Positions 37,864-46,332 of a DNA stretch of 51,062 bases are shown one piece after another (the first letter of the stretch is position 1; every line of letters starts with the position of its first letter). The DNA is taken from NCBI GenBank assembly GCA_023433515.1, contig JAEZCN010000211.1:1-51062 (forward strand), written 5' to 3'. Below the pieces are notes generated by a model. It was not told the origin of the DNA, ran no database searches, and saw only the letters and a program-made list of their open reading frames with translations. Position numbers and translations under genes: made by a program. Source of the DNA: Pseudomonadota bacterium. Lineage in GTDB: Bacteria > Pseudomonadota > Gammaproteobacteria > Steroidobacterales > Steroidobacteraceae.

Positions 37864-39524
37864 AGCTGCGGGTCATCGTCCGGCTCATCGAGATCCAGCG
37901 TGTACTCGTTCGTCACGGACTCGACGAGTTCGTGCGCGCCACGCACCTGTATCGCCCACTGCGCTTCCTGTTCCTGCTGTCGCCGTGGACCTGGGCCGTG
38001 CGCCGCGGAGACGCACCGCGCGGCGAACGACTGCGCCTCGCGCTCGAGGAGCTGGGCCCGATCTTCGTGAAGTTCGGCCAGGCCTTGTCCACGCGTCGCG
38101 ACCTGTTGCCGGTCGACATCGCCGACGAGCTGGCAAAGTTGCAGGACCGCGTGCCGCCCTTCGACGGCAGGATCGCGCGGGAGATCGTCGAGCGCGCCTA
38201 TGGCCGTCCCGTCGAGCAGGTGTTCTCGACGTTCGACGAAACGCCGCTCGCCGCGGCGTCCATCGCGCAGGTGCATGCCGCGGTAATGCGTGCCGACGTG
38301 CCGCTCAACGGCGCTCAGACGCGCGAGGTCGTGGTCAAGGTGCTGCGCCCCGGCATGCATGCCGTCATCGCGCGCGATCTCGAGGTCCTGCACGAACTCG
38401 CGCGCATCGCGCAGCGGCACTGGGAAGGCAGCCGGCGCCTGCGTCCCATCGAAGTGGTGCGCGAATACCAGAAGACGATTCTCGACGAGCTGGACCTGAT
38501 GCGCGAGGCAGGCAACGCCTCGCAGCTGCGCCGCAACTTCGACGGCTCTCCCCTGCTCTACGTGCCCGCCGTGCACTGGGACTTCTGCCGGCCCGAAGTG
38601 ATGGTGATGGAGCACATCCGCGGCGTGCAGATCTCCAACATGACGCGCCTGCGCGAGGCGGGTACGGACATCAAGCGGCTCGCGGAGAACGGTGTCGAGA
38701 TCTTCTTCACGCAGGTGTTCCGCCACAATTTCTTCCACGCCGACATGCACCCCGGCAACATTTTCGTGCTGATCGACAATCCCGCGCGGCCGCGTTACGC
38801 CGCCGTGGATTTCGGCATCGTCGGCACGCTCGATCCGCGCGACCAGTACTATCTCGCCGAGAATTTCCTCGCGGTGTTCGATCGCGACTATCGCCGCGTG
38901 GCGACGCTGCACCTCGAGTCCGGCTGGGTTCCGGAAGGGTCGCGCGTCGACGAAATGGAGTCGGCGATCCGCACCGTGTGCGAGCCGATCTTCAACAAGC
39001 CGCTCAAGGAAATTTCCTTCGGGACGGTGCTGTTGCGCCTGTTCGAGATCTCGCGGCGCTTCAACGTGGAAATCCAGCCGCAGCTCATCCTGCTGCAGAA
39101 GACGCTGCTCAACATCGAAGGCCTGGGCCGCGATCTGTACCCGGACCTGGATATCTTCAAGACCGCGGGCCCGATCATGCGCGAGTGGGTGCGCGAGAAG
39201 ATGAGCGCGCGCGCGGTCATGGAAAAGGCGCGCGTCCAGTTGCCCGAGATCATCAACAGCCTGCAGACGCTCGCGCCGCTGATGCGTTCGGCGGTGCAAC
39301 GCGCGCAGGACGGACGTCTGCGTCTCGCCGTGGAAGCGCCCGAGATCGACGAGTTGCGCGCCGAAATCCGGCGCACCAATCGCCGACGCGACAAGCTGAC
39401 CATCGCCGCCGTCGTCTTGCTGGGCGGGATCCTGTGGACCGCCCTGGGACACGACCCGCTGTGGGCAGGCTGGCTGGTATCCGGCGCCGGCGCCGCGTGG
39501 CTGCTGGCCGAATTGCGCCGCTGA
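37860..39524 (+). CDS. ubiB: ubiquinone biosynthesis kinase-like protein UbiB
   Basis: 554 residues. Atypical protein-kinase-like (ABC1/ADCK) fold: KxGQ motif FVKFGQALSTRRDLLP (about 63), AAASIAQVHAA (the A-rich loop), VVVKVLRPG (catalytic Lys), HADMHPGNIFV and DFGIVGTLD, and two C-terminal membrane helices (about 500-550). UbiB supports coenzyme Q production, probably by ATP-dependent extraction of lipid intermediates. Confidence 0.95.
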   Translation: MKLRVIVRLIEIQRVLVRHGLDEFVRATHLYRPLRFLFLLSPWTWAVRRGDAPRGERLRLALEELGPIFVKFGQALSTRRDLLPVDIADELAKLQDRVPPFDGRIAREIVERAYGRPVEQVFSTFDETPLAAASIAQVHAAVMRADVPLNGAQTREVVVKVLRPGMHAVIARDLEVLHELARIAQRHWEGSRRLRPIEVVREYQKTILDELDLMREAGNASQLRRNFDGSPLLYVPAVHWDFCRPEVMVMEHIRGVQISNMTRLREAGTDIKRLAENGVEIFFTQVFRHNFFHADMHPGNIFVLIDNPARPRYAAVDFGIVGTLDPRDQYYLAENFLAVFDRDYRRVATLHLESGWVPEGSRVDEMESAIRTVCEPIFNKPLKEISFGTVLLRLFEISRRFNVEIQPQLILLQKTLLNIEGLGRDLYPDLDIFKTAGPIMREWVREKMSARAVMEKARVQLPEIINSLQTLAPLMRSAVQRAQDGRLRLAVEAPEIDELRAEIRRTNRRRDKLTIAAVVLLGGILWTALGHDPLWAGWLVSGAGAAWLLAELRR

Positions 39525-39668
39525 TCAGGTCGGCCGGCGGCCGATCACCCCCCACATCCTCGCGAGGACACCCACCCAGGGGTCCGATCCGGGCGTTCCG
39601 GGAATCGATCCGGCCGCGCGTTGAGCGCGGCTTCCGAGTTGGCGGAGAATGATCCCGGCCCACTGACC

Positions 39669-39702
39669 GCCCCTGTCCATCGTGCCTGGACAGGGGCCTT
39701 TA
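39669..39702 (+). terminator. terminator after ubiEJB
   Basis: A 10-bp stem, gcccctgtcc (39669-39678) with ggacaggggc (39688-39697), then cttt. The remaining 240 bp between ubiB and the kinase hold no gene; TACAAT at 39729-39734 may be the kinase -10. Confidence 0.65.
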
Positions 39703-39769
39703 GGAAAACGCCTGAGATCGTTACTAACTACAATTGCGGCAGCGCGTCAACCTGGAGTAGTTTGACCCA

Positions 39770-42700
39770 ATGAGCACCGACGACAGCGCCCGACCGAGCC
39801 GCGTTCTCGCCCGGCTCGTGGCGCTGTTGGCCATCGCGGTGGGCGCGTTGTCGCTCGCGGGATGGTCGTTCGGCATCGAGCAGCTCACCGGTCTCTCTCC
39901 GACATGGCCGCGCATGGCCCGGCTCACCGCGCTTTCGTTCCTGCTGGCCGGCTTCACCCTGTGGCTGGCGGCGGGCGAACACCGCATCCCGGCACGCATC
40001 GGCGCCACGCTGATCGGCGCGATCGGGCTGCTGATCCTCGTGCGCTACGCCACCGGGTGGAGCGTGCACCTCGAGAATTTCTCGCTCGCCACCATCACCT
40101 CCACGACTCCGGTGCGCATGGCGCCCGGCACGGCCACCGCGTTGATGTTGTTAGGCGGTGCGTTGTGGTGCTCGTTCGAGCGGCGGCTGGCCGGCATCCA
40201 CCAGGTGCTGGCCTTGTGCGCCCTGCTCATGGGCTGCCTGGGTTTCTCGCGCTACATGTTCGGCGCCGACCCGAGCGCGGTGTTCAGCACGATGTCCTTC
40301 TCCACCTCCGCCATGATCATGTTGCTCTCGGCGGGAGTCATCACGCTGCGCGGCGATTCGGGCATCGCCGCGCTGCTCGCGAGTGAAGGCGTCGGCGGCG
40401 GCATCGCGCGGCGGCTGCTGCCGGCGGCCATCCTGGTGCCCCTCGTGGCCGGCGCATTCACGGCGCAGGCCGCGCGCAGCGGTGTCCTCACCATCGAAGA
40501 AGCCGTCGCGCTGTTCGCGCTCTGCAGCATGGTGATCTTCGTGAGCATCGTGTGGATCAACGCGGCGCGCGGCGAACGCGCCGACCGGCTGCGCCGCCGT
40601 GCCGAGCACAACCTGCGCATGAGCGAGGAGCGCAACCAGCTCATCGTCGAAACCTCGCTCGACGCCGTCGTGACCATGAACGCCGACGGCATCATCACGG
40701 GCTGGAATCCTCAGGCGGAGCGCACGTTCGGCTGGATGCGTTCCGAGACCATCGGACGCGAGCTCGCCGATGTGATCATCCCGGAACGCCTGCGCGAGGC
40801 GCATCGCGCCGGACTCAGGCGCTACCTCGATTCCGGCATGACACGAGTACTGAACCGGCGCTCCGAGCTCGCGGCGCTGCATCGCGAGAACCGGGAATTT
40901 CCCGTGGAGATCGCGATCACGCCGATCGGCTTCGGCTCCGAGCTGGTCTTCAGCGCGTTCATCCGCGACATCACCGGTCGCGTGCGCGCCGAGGCCGCGC
41001 TGCGCGAGAGCGAACAGCGTTTCCGCACGATGGCCAACAGCGCGCCGGTGCTGATCTGGATGAGCGGCCCCGACAAGCGTTGCACCTGGTTCAACCAGCG
41101 CTGGCTCGATTTCGTCGGGCGCGGCATGGAACAGGAGATCGGCGACGGCTGGTGCGACAACCTGCATTCGGCCGATTTCGATCGCGTGCTCGATACCTAT
41201 CACGCCGCATTCGACGCTCGCCGCGCGTACGAGGTGGAGTTCCGGCTGCAGCGCCACGACGGCGCATGGCGCTGGCTGCTCGAACGCGGCACGCCGATCA
41301 TCGGGCCCGAGGGCGATTTCAGCGGCTACATCGGCACCTGCGTCGACATCACCGAGCATCGCGAAACCGTCGAGCAGCTGCGCGAGAGCCGCGCGCGCTT
41401 CAAGACGCTGGCCGAATCGCTGCCGCAACTGGTGTGGACCTGCCTGCGCGACGGTTACTGCGATTACGTGTCGCGGCAGTGGCTCGAGTACACCGGCGCG
41501 CCCGAGGAGCAGCAGCTCGGCACCGGCTGGTTCGAACACGTGCATCCCGACGATCGCATGAAAGTGCGCATGGAGTGGGCGCGGGTGGTGAGCAGCGGCG
41601 AGGATTTCGACGAAACCTTCCGTATCCGCCGCCACGACGGTGTGTACCGGTCGTTCAAGGCGCGCGCCGTGACGCTGCGCGATCCGGCGGGGCGCATCCT
41701 CAAGTGGTTCGGCTCGAACACCGACATGGAGGACTTCGTGCAGTCCGAGCAGCGCCTCAAGCTGCAGCTCGAACGCATGCACCTGCTCGATCGAACTACC
41801 CACGCGATCGGCGCGCACCAGGAGATCAACAAGGTCTTCGGCGTGGTGCTGCAGAGCCTCGAGGAGGACCTCGGCGTCGATTTCGGATGCGTGGCCACCT
41901 ACCAGGCGGAACCCGAGCAACTGACGGTCGCGAGCCTGGGCGCGATCAGCGGCCCGCTCGCGATGCGCATCGGCCTCGCCGAAAAGACGCACATCGAGGT
42001 GGACGACACCCTGCTCGCGCGCTGCGTGCGCGGCGAGATGGTGTACGAGCCCGACATACGCGACAGTGGCCTGCCGCTGTCGGCGCGTCTCGCCTCCGGC
42101 GGGCTGGCCACGCTGGCGATCGCGCCGCTCGTGATCGAGGACGAGGTCTTCGGCGTGCTGATCGTCGCGCGCCGCGGGGTCGACGCCTTCGACGAGGACA
42201 GTCGCGAATTCCTGCGGCAGCTCTCGAGCCACGTCGCGCTGGCCGCGCACCAGGCACGCCTGTACGAGGCATTGCAGGCGGCCTACCAGGATTTGCGCGA
42301 AACCCAGCAGACGGTGATGCAGCAGGAGCGGCTGCGCGCCCTGGGCCAGATCGCGAGCGGCATCGCGCACGACATCAACAACGCACTGTCACCTGCCGGT
42401 TTGTACGCGCAATCGATGCTCGAGCACGAGAAAGGCCTCTCCGCGCGAGCGCGCGAACACCTGGCCGTGATACAGCGCGCCATCGAAGACGTGGCAGGCA
42501 CCGTGCAGCGGATACGCGCGTTCTACATGCCGCACGGCCAGGAACTGACGCTGGCGCCCGTCGACGTGAACCAGGTCCTCCTGCAGGTCATCGACCTTAC
42601 CCGCGCCCGCTGGAGCAACATGGCGCTAGAACGCGGTGTCGTCGTGCAGGTCGTCAGCGAGCTGGCTCCCGATCTGCCGCGCATCCTCGGCGCCGAGAAC

Positions 42701-43450
42701 GAAGTGCGCGACGCGGTGACGAACCTGCTGTTGAACGCGGTCGATTCGATGCCCGACGGCGGCACGGTCACGCTGCGCACGAAGCTCGACTCGCGCGATC
42801 GCGAAGTAGTCATCGAGGTGCAGGACATGGGCGTGGGCATGAGCGAGACCACGCGCAGCCGCTGTCTCGAGCCGTTCTACACCACCAAGGGAGAACGCGG
42901 CTCGGGGCTGGGCCTGCCGATGGTGTTCGGCATGGTCCAACGGCACGGCGGGCAGCTCGAGATCGACAGCGATGTCGGCAAGGGCACGACGATGCGGCTG
43001 CGATTGCCGATCGCCCCCAGCGGGATGTCGTCGAAAGAGGCGGTGCCCGTGGCGCCGGATCGCCCATTGCGGATCCTGCTCATCGACGATGACCCACTGC
43101 TGCTGCGCAGCCTTCGCGACACGCTCGAACTCGACGAACACGAGGTGCTCACGGCCGAAGGCGGCGAGGCGGGCATCGAACTGTTCGCCGCGGAGCAGAC
43201 GGCCGGTCGCAAGCTGGATGCCGTCATCACGGATCTCGGCATGCCCTACGTCGACGGCCGCAAGGTCGCGATACGCATCCACCAGCTCTCGGCAACGGTG
43301 CCCATCATCATGCTGACGGGCTGGGGGCACCGGATGCTCGCGACCGACGACAAGCCCGAGCACGTGGCCCGCGTGCTGAGCAAGCCGCCGAAGATGGCCG
43401 ATTTGCGCGCGACCCTCGCCGAGCTGGTACGGGCCATCGGCCATTCCTGA
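39770..43450 (+). CDS. hybrid sensor histidine kinase (membrane sensor, three PAS, GAF, kinase, receiver)
   Basis: 1226 residues. An N-terminal membrane part of about eight helices (10-265); PAS1 (about 285-405), PAS2 (412-535) and PAS3 (538-657), the latter two with PAC motifs GYIGTCVDITEHRE and WFGSNTDMED; a GAF domain (about 675-830); a HisKA with phosphoacceptor His867 (IASGIAHDINNALSP); HATPase with NLLLNAVDSMPDGG, DMGVGM and RGSGLGLPM; and a receiver with Asp1155 (VITDLGMPYVDG). It is an orphan: no response regulator gene is adjacent. Start is ATG 39770 with GGAG 12 nt upstream, so it is slightly uncertain. Confidence 0.93.
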   Translation: MSTDDSARPSRVLARLVALLAIAVGALSLAGWSFGIEQLTGLSPTWPRMARLTALSFLLAGFTLWLAAGEHRIPARIGATLIGAIGLLILVRYATGWSVHLENFSLATITSTTPVRMAPGTATALMLLGGALWCSFERRLAGIHQVLALCALLMGCLGFSRYMFGADPSAVFSTMSFSTSAMIMLLSAGVITLRGDSGIAALLASEGVGGGIARRLLPAAILVPLVAGAFTAQAARSGVLTIEEAVALFALCSMVIFVSIVWINAARGERADRLRRRAEHNLRMSEERNQLIVETSLDAVVTMNADGIITGWNPQAERTFGWMRSETIGRELADVIIPERLREAHRAGLRRYLDSGMTRVLNRRSELAALHRENREFPVEIAITPIGFGSELVFSAFIRDITGRVRAEAALRESEQRFRTMANSAPVLIWMSGPDKRCTWFNQRWLDFVGRGMEQEIGDGWCDNLHSADFDRVLDTYHAAFDARRAYEVEFRLQRHDGAWRWLLERGTPIIGPEGDFSGYIGTCVDITEHRETVEQLRESRARFKTLAESLPQLVWTCLRDGYCDYVSRQWLEYTGAPEEQQLGTGWFEHVHPDDRMKVRMEWARVVSSGEDFDETFRIRRHDGVYRSFKARAVTLRDPAGRILKWFGSNTDMEDFVQSEQRLKLQLERMHLLDRTTHAIGAHQEINKVFGVVLQSLEEDLGVDFGCVATYQAEPEQLTVASLGAISGPLAMRIGLAEKTHIEVDDTLLARCVRGEMVYEPDIRDSGLPLSARLASGGLATLAIAPLVIEDEVFGVLIVARRGVDAFDEDSREFLRQLSSHVALAAHQARLYEALQAAYQDLRETQQTVMQQERLRALGQIASGIAHDINNALSPAGLYAQSMLEHEKGLSARAREHLAVIQRAIEDVAGTVQRIRAFYMPHGQELTLAPVDVNQVLLQVIDLTRARWSNMALERGVVVQVVSELAPDLPRILGAENEVRDAVTNLLLNAVDSMPDGGTVTLRTKLDSRDREVVIEVQDMGVGMSETTRSRCLEPFYTTKGERGSGLGLPMVFGMVQRHGGQLEIDSDVGKGTTMRLRLPIAPSGMSSKEAVPVAPDRPLRILLIDDDPLLLRSLRDTLELDEHEVLTAEGGEAGIELFAAEQTAGRKLDAVITDLGMPYVDGRKVAIRIHQLSATVPIIMLTGWGHRMLATDDKPEHVARVLSKPPKMADLRATLAELVRAIGHS

Positions 43451-43508
43451 TGTAAAGGAACCTTGACCTCCCGAGGCGCGACGGGTAACGTCAAGGTTCC
43501 TTTACATC
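43449..43508. repeat. 60-bp inverted repeat overlapping the kinase stop codon
   Basis: Perfect 19-nt arms, gatgtaaaggaaccttgac (43449-43467) and its complement (43490-43508), with an inner cccg/cggg pairing (43470-43473, 43482-43485). The left arm includes the last two bases of the kinase TGA. It resembles a REP-type element; no second copy is visible here. Confidence 0.75.
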
Positions 43509-43527
43509 TGATCTGTCCGGGGCGCGC

Positions 43528-43923
43528 ATGGATACCACCGAAAGGCGAACTCTCCTCCGGGCGTGGATGCGCCAGTTCGGCTGGCTGCTGATGCTGTACA
43601 TGACCGCGTACCTCGCCGCGATGTGGGCCTTGATGAGTCTGCCCGCGGGACCGTCGAAGTCGCTCCTCGTGTTGTCACCGATACTCCCGGGTCTCGCGAT
43701 GATCTGGAACACCGTACTCGCCTATCGCAGGAGCGACGAGTTCGTGCGGCACGAGATCCTTCACGCCGCCGCGCTCGCGGCGCTCGTGACGGCCGTGTGG
43801 ACGCTGGTCTATGCCTATCTAGAACCGCTGGGATTCCCACACCTCAACCCAGGGTTCGTACACACGTTCGGCTGGCCGGTGTTCATCTGGCGAATGATCC
43901 GACTCGTGAGAATGAGCGCGTGA
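43528..43923 (+). CDS. membrane protein of unknown function, coupled to an XRE regulator
   Basis: 131 residues. Basic N-terminus (MDTTERRTLLRAWMRQ) and four hydrophobic segments: about 17-37, 47-62, 78-97 and 108-122, with HEILHAAALAALV and PGFVHTFGWPVFIWRM. No known family is recognised. The small membrane-protein plus Cro/C1-type regulator pairing recurs in bacteria and often accompanies genes for stress or efflux. Stop overlaps the regulator GTG (GTGA). Confidence 0.7.
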   Translation: MDTTERRTLLRAWMRQFGWLLMLYMTAYLAAMWALMSLPAGPSKSLLVLSPILPGLAMIWNTVLAYRRSDEFVRHEILHAAALAALVTAVWTLVYAYLEPLGFPHLNPGFVHTFGWPVFIWRMIRLVRMSA

Positions 43924-44126
43924 AGAACATCCTGCCCGAGCTGCGCGCCAGACACGGCTGGACGCAGGCCGAGCTCGCGGCGCGGCTCGGCATATCCCGA
44001 CAGTCGATCATCGCGATCGAAACCGGGCGCTACGACCCGAGCCTGCCACTGGCGTTCGAGATCGCGGATATCTTCAAACTACCGCTGGAGAGCATCTTCC
44101 AGCACGAAAAGGGACTGAAGAAATGA
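43920..44126 (+). CDS. XRE-family HTH regulator (Cro/C1-like)
   Basis: 68 residues from GTG. A single HTH of the type LPELRARHGWTQAELAARLGISRQSIIAIETGRYDPSLPLAFEIADIFKLP, followed by LESIFQHEKG. This compact YozG-type regulator normally represses its own operon. It overlaps both the membrane-protein stop (GTGA) and the gamma-glutamyltransferase ATG (ATGA). Confidence 0.88.
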   Translation: MKNILPELRARHGWTQAELAARLGISRQSIIAIETGRYDPSLPLAFEIADIFKLPLESIFQHEKGLKK

Positions 44127-45826
44127 GAGCGAAGATACGTGCAGGCTGGATGGTCGGCATGATGCTGGCAACGGGTGTGTCCGCCGCCGAGGTGACCGCC
44201 GGGCGCGGCATGGTCGTGACGACCAGCGGCACGGGCGCGGCGCGGGCCGGCGCCGCGATGCTCGAAAAAGGCGGCAACGCCATGGACGCGGCTCTCACCG
44301 CCGCGCTGTTGCAGCCCTGCGTCGCGGCCGGCTCGTACGTGAGCTACGCGGGAATCATCAACGTCGTGTATTTCGACGCGAAGAGCGGCAAGGTCTTCGA
44401 CCTCAACGCCGGGTACAACACCGTGCGGGACGAGACCGAGCCGCTGACGATTCCGGGGATCGACCCCGCGGCGCTCGCGGCGGACAACCTGCGCGCGTTC
44501 GACTCGCCACCCAGCGGCCGGACCGCGCTCGTGCCTGGATACTTCGGCGGCGTCGCGGCGGCCCACGCGAAGTTCGGCAAACGTGCCTTCACCGAACTGC
44601 TCGCACCGGCCATCGACTGCGCGGAGAAGGGCTTCACGCTCTCGCCGGAACTCGCGGGGATGATGAAATCCCGCCAGTCGGTCCTGCAGCGGTTGCCGGC
44701 AACGCGCGCGGTGTTCACGCGGCCCGACGGCGAGCTGTACGCGGCGGGTGACACGTTTCGCCAGCCCGAGCTCGCGATGACATTGCGCGCCGTCGCGAAA
44801 CACGGCGCCGATCACATCTATCGCGGCGCATGGGCGAAGGAATTCGTCGAGGCCCTGCGCAGCGAAGGCGGCAAGATGACGCCGGCCGACCTCGAGGCCT
44901 ATCTACCGACCTGGATCGATGCGGTCCACGGAACGTTCAACGGCTACGACGTCTACGCGCACGGGCTGCCGTCGAGAGGCGGAGTGGCGCTCATCGAAGG
45001 CCTGAACCTCGCCACGGTTGCGAACCTCGCAGCCCTGCCTCCCTACGGGGAGTCGCCGCTCAAACTGTTTCGCATCGCGCAATTCGCGAAGCTGGGCGCG
45101 ATCCTCAACGCGCCGGGAGTCGCGCCGCAGTTGGAAAAAGCCCTCGGCTTCGATCTCTCACCCGTGGCGCGCATTCGGCCCGATACGGCCACCAAGCTGT
45201 GGCCCCTGCTCGACGCCGGCTCGATTCCGGTCATTCCGGCTCCGCGCAAACTGACCACCGCGCACTCGGACGGCGTGGTGGCGGTGGATCGGCAAGGCAA
45301 CGTGGCCGCGATCGTCCATACCATCAACACGGTGAACTGGGGATCCACCGGCATTTTCGTCGGCGGCATCTCCATCCCCGATTCCGCCGCGTTCCAGCAG
45401 GCCTTGATCGCAAGCGTCGCGCCCGGAACACGGCTCCCCGACGACACGAGTCCCGGCCTCGTGATCCGCGACGGCAAGCCGGTGCTCGGCTTCTCCGCGA
45501 TCGGCGCGGGTCTGCACGTACGCACACTCGGCGCGCTGCTCGACACGCTCGCGCATGGCATGTCGCCGCAGCAGGCGATCGCGTCGCCCGCGCTCGGCGC
45601 GCTGGATTTTTCCAGGGCGGCCACCGGCGAGATCGGCCTGACGGTCGGCAAATCGGACTTCAGCGCGCGGTATCTGGAGGAGTTGCGCGAGCTCGGCCAG
45701 TCCGTGATCGAGGACGACCTGCAGCGAGGCTACTGGATCGGCATCGCGGTGGATGCCGGCAAGCCGCGTCTCAAGGGTGGCGCATTGCGCGAAATGTCGA
45801 TGGGCGGCGAAGCCGCAGGTTATTAG
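44123..45826 (+). CDS. gamma-glutamyltransferase family protein
   Basis: 567 residues. Signal peptide (about 1-21); heavy-subunit features GNAMDAALTAALLQPCVAAGSYVSYAG and PGYFGGVAAAHAKFGKR. The autoprocessing site precedes TTAHSDGVVAVDRQGN (Thr378 would be the light-chain N-terminal nucleophile), with HTINTVNWGSTG for substrate binding and GFSAIGAGLHVRTLGALLDT in place of the usual GGS/GSPGG segment. It has a four-residue insertion relative to E. coli Ggt after the nucleophile. Glutathione hydrolysis is possible, but related proteins cleave other acyl amides. Start overlaps the XRE gene. Confidence 0.85.
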   Translation: MRAKIRAGWMVGMMLATGVSAAEVTAGRGMVVTTSGTGAARAGAAMLEKGGNAMDAALTAALLQPCVAAGSYVSYAGIINVVYFDAKSGKVFDLNAGYNTVRDETEPLTIPGIDPAALAADNLRAFDSPPSGRTALVPGYFGGVAAAHAKFGKRAFTELLAPAIDCAEKGFTLSPELAGMMKSRQSVLQRLPATRAVFTRPDGELYAAGDTFRQPELAMTLRAVAKHGADHIYRGAWAKEFVEALRSEGGKMTPADLEAYLPTWIDAVHGTFNGYDVYAHGLPSRGGVALIEGLNLATVANLAALPPYGESPLKLFRIAQFAKLGAILNAPGVAPQLEKALGFDLSPVARIRPDTATKLWPLLDAGSIPVIPAPRKLTTAHSDGVVAVDRQGNVAAIVHTINTVNWGSTGIFVGGISIPDSAAFQQALIASVAPGTRLPDDTSPGLVIRDGKPVLGFSAIGAGLHVRTLGALLDTLAHGMSPQQAIASPALGALDFSRAATGEIGLTVGKSDFSARYLEELRELGQSVIEDDLQRGYWIGIAVDAGKPRLKGGALREMSMGGEAAGY

Positions 45827-46284
45827 GACGGGCAGGCGGTGTATTCGAAGGGAATCACCGCCACCTTGCCATCTTTCCCCGGTCCGGCGATTTCCGCGTG
45901 CAGACCCGTCGCCGTACGTCGGTATTCGATGCGATTCGGAAAATCATGGGCCGGGTTTTCGAATCGCGCCCAGCTCTCGCCCGACGCCGTCATCTTGAAT
46001 TCCGTCGGCGGGCGACCCTGGGGTTGCGCGATGAATCGAATGCCGTCTCGAGTCTCGATGCGCATGAATTCGAAGCTCTTCGTCCGGCCGCCTTTCACCG
46101 TGCGCGAGAGTCCCAGCATGATGTCGCCGCGCGCACCGAGCCAGTGTTCTTCGATGAACTCTCCGTCCGCGTCGGCACACCAGTGCCCGACGAGCCATTC
46201 GAAGCCGGAGCCTGGTGAATCCGCCGAGACGGCGGCCGAGACGATGGCGGCCGCGGCGGCGGCCAGGAGCGCGTTCTTTCTCAT
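45823..46284 (-). CDS. DUF6265 family exported protein
   Basis: 153 residues. Signal peptide (about 1-21), then a lipocalin-like stretch FEWLVGHWCADADGEFIEEHWLGARGDIMLGLSRTVKGG, FARFENPAHDFPNRIEYRR, and a short C-terminal strand with two cysteines in the mature protein. The WLxGxW-x-EExW pattern is the DUF6265 hallmark; function unknown. Overlaps the GGT stop by 4 nt. Confidence 0.82.
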   Translation of the reverse strand: MRKNALLAAAAAAIVSAAVSADSPGSGFEWLVGHWCADADGEFIEEHWLGARGDIMLGLSRTVKGGRTKSFEFMRIETRDGIRFIAQPQGRPPTEFKMTASGESWARFENPAHDFPNRIEYRRTATGLHAEIAGPGKDGKVAVIPFEYTACPS

Positions 46285-46332
46285 GCGCTCACACTAACTC
46301 GCGAGGCTGAGCGCGTCACGAGCTCCCGGAAG

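Noticed and set aside
40151..42370. 739-codon open frame opposite the hybrid kinase, and similar long frames at 25008-26894 and 30681-32426
   Set aside because: Antisense shadows of GC-rich genes; composition is biased and no motif appears.
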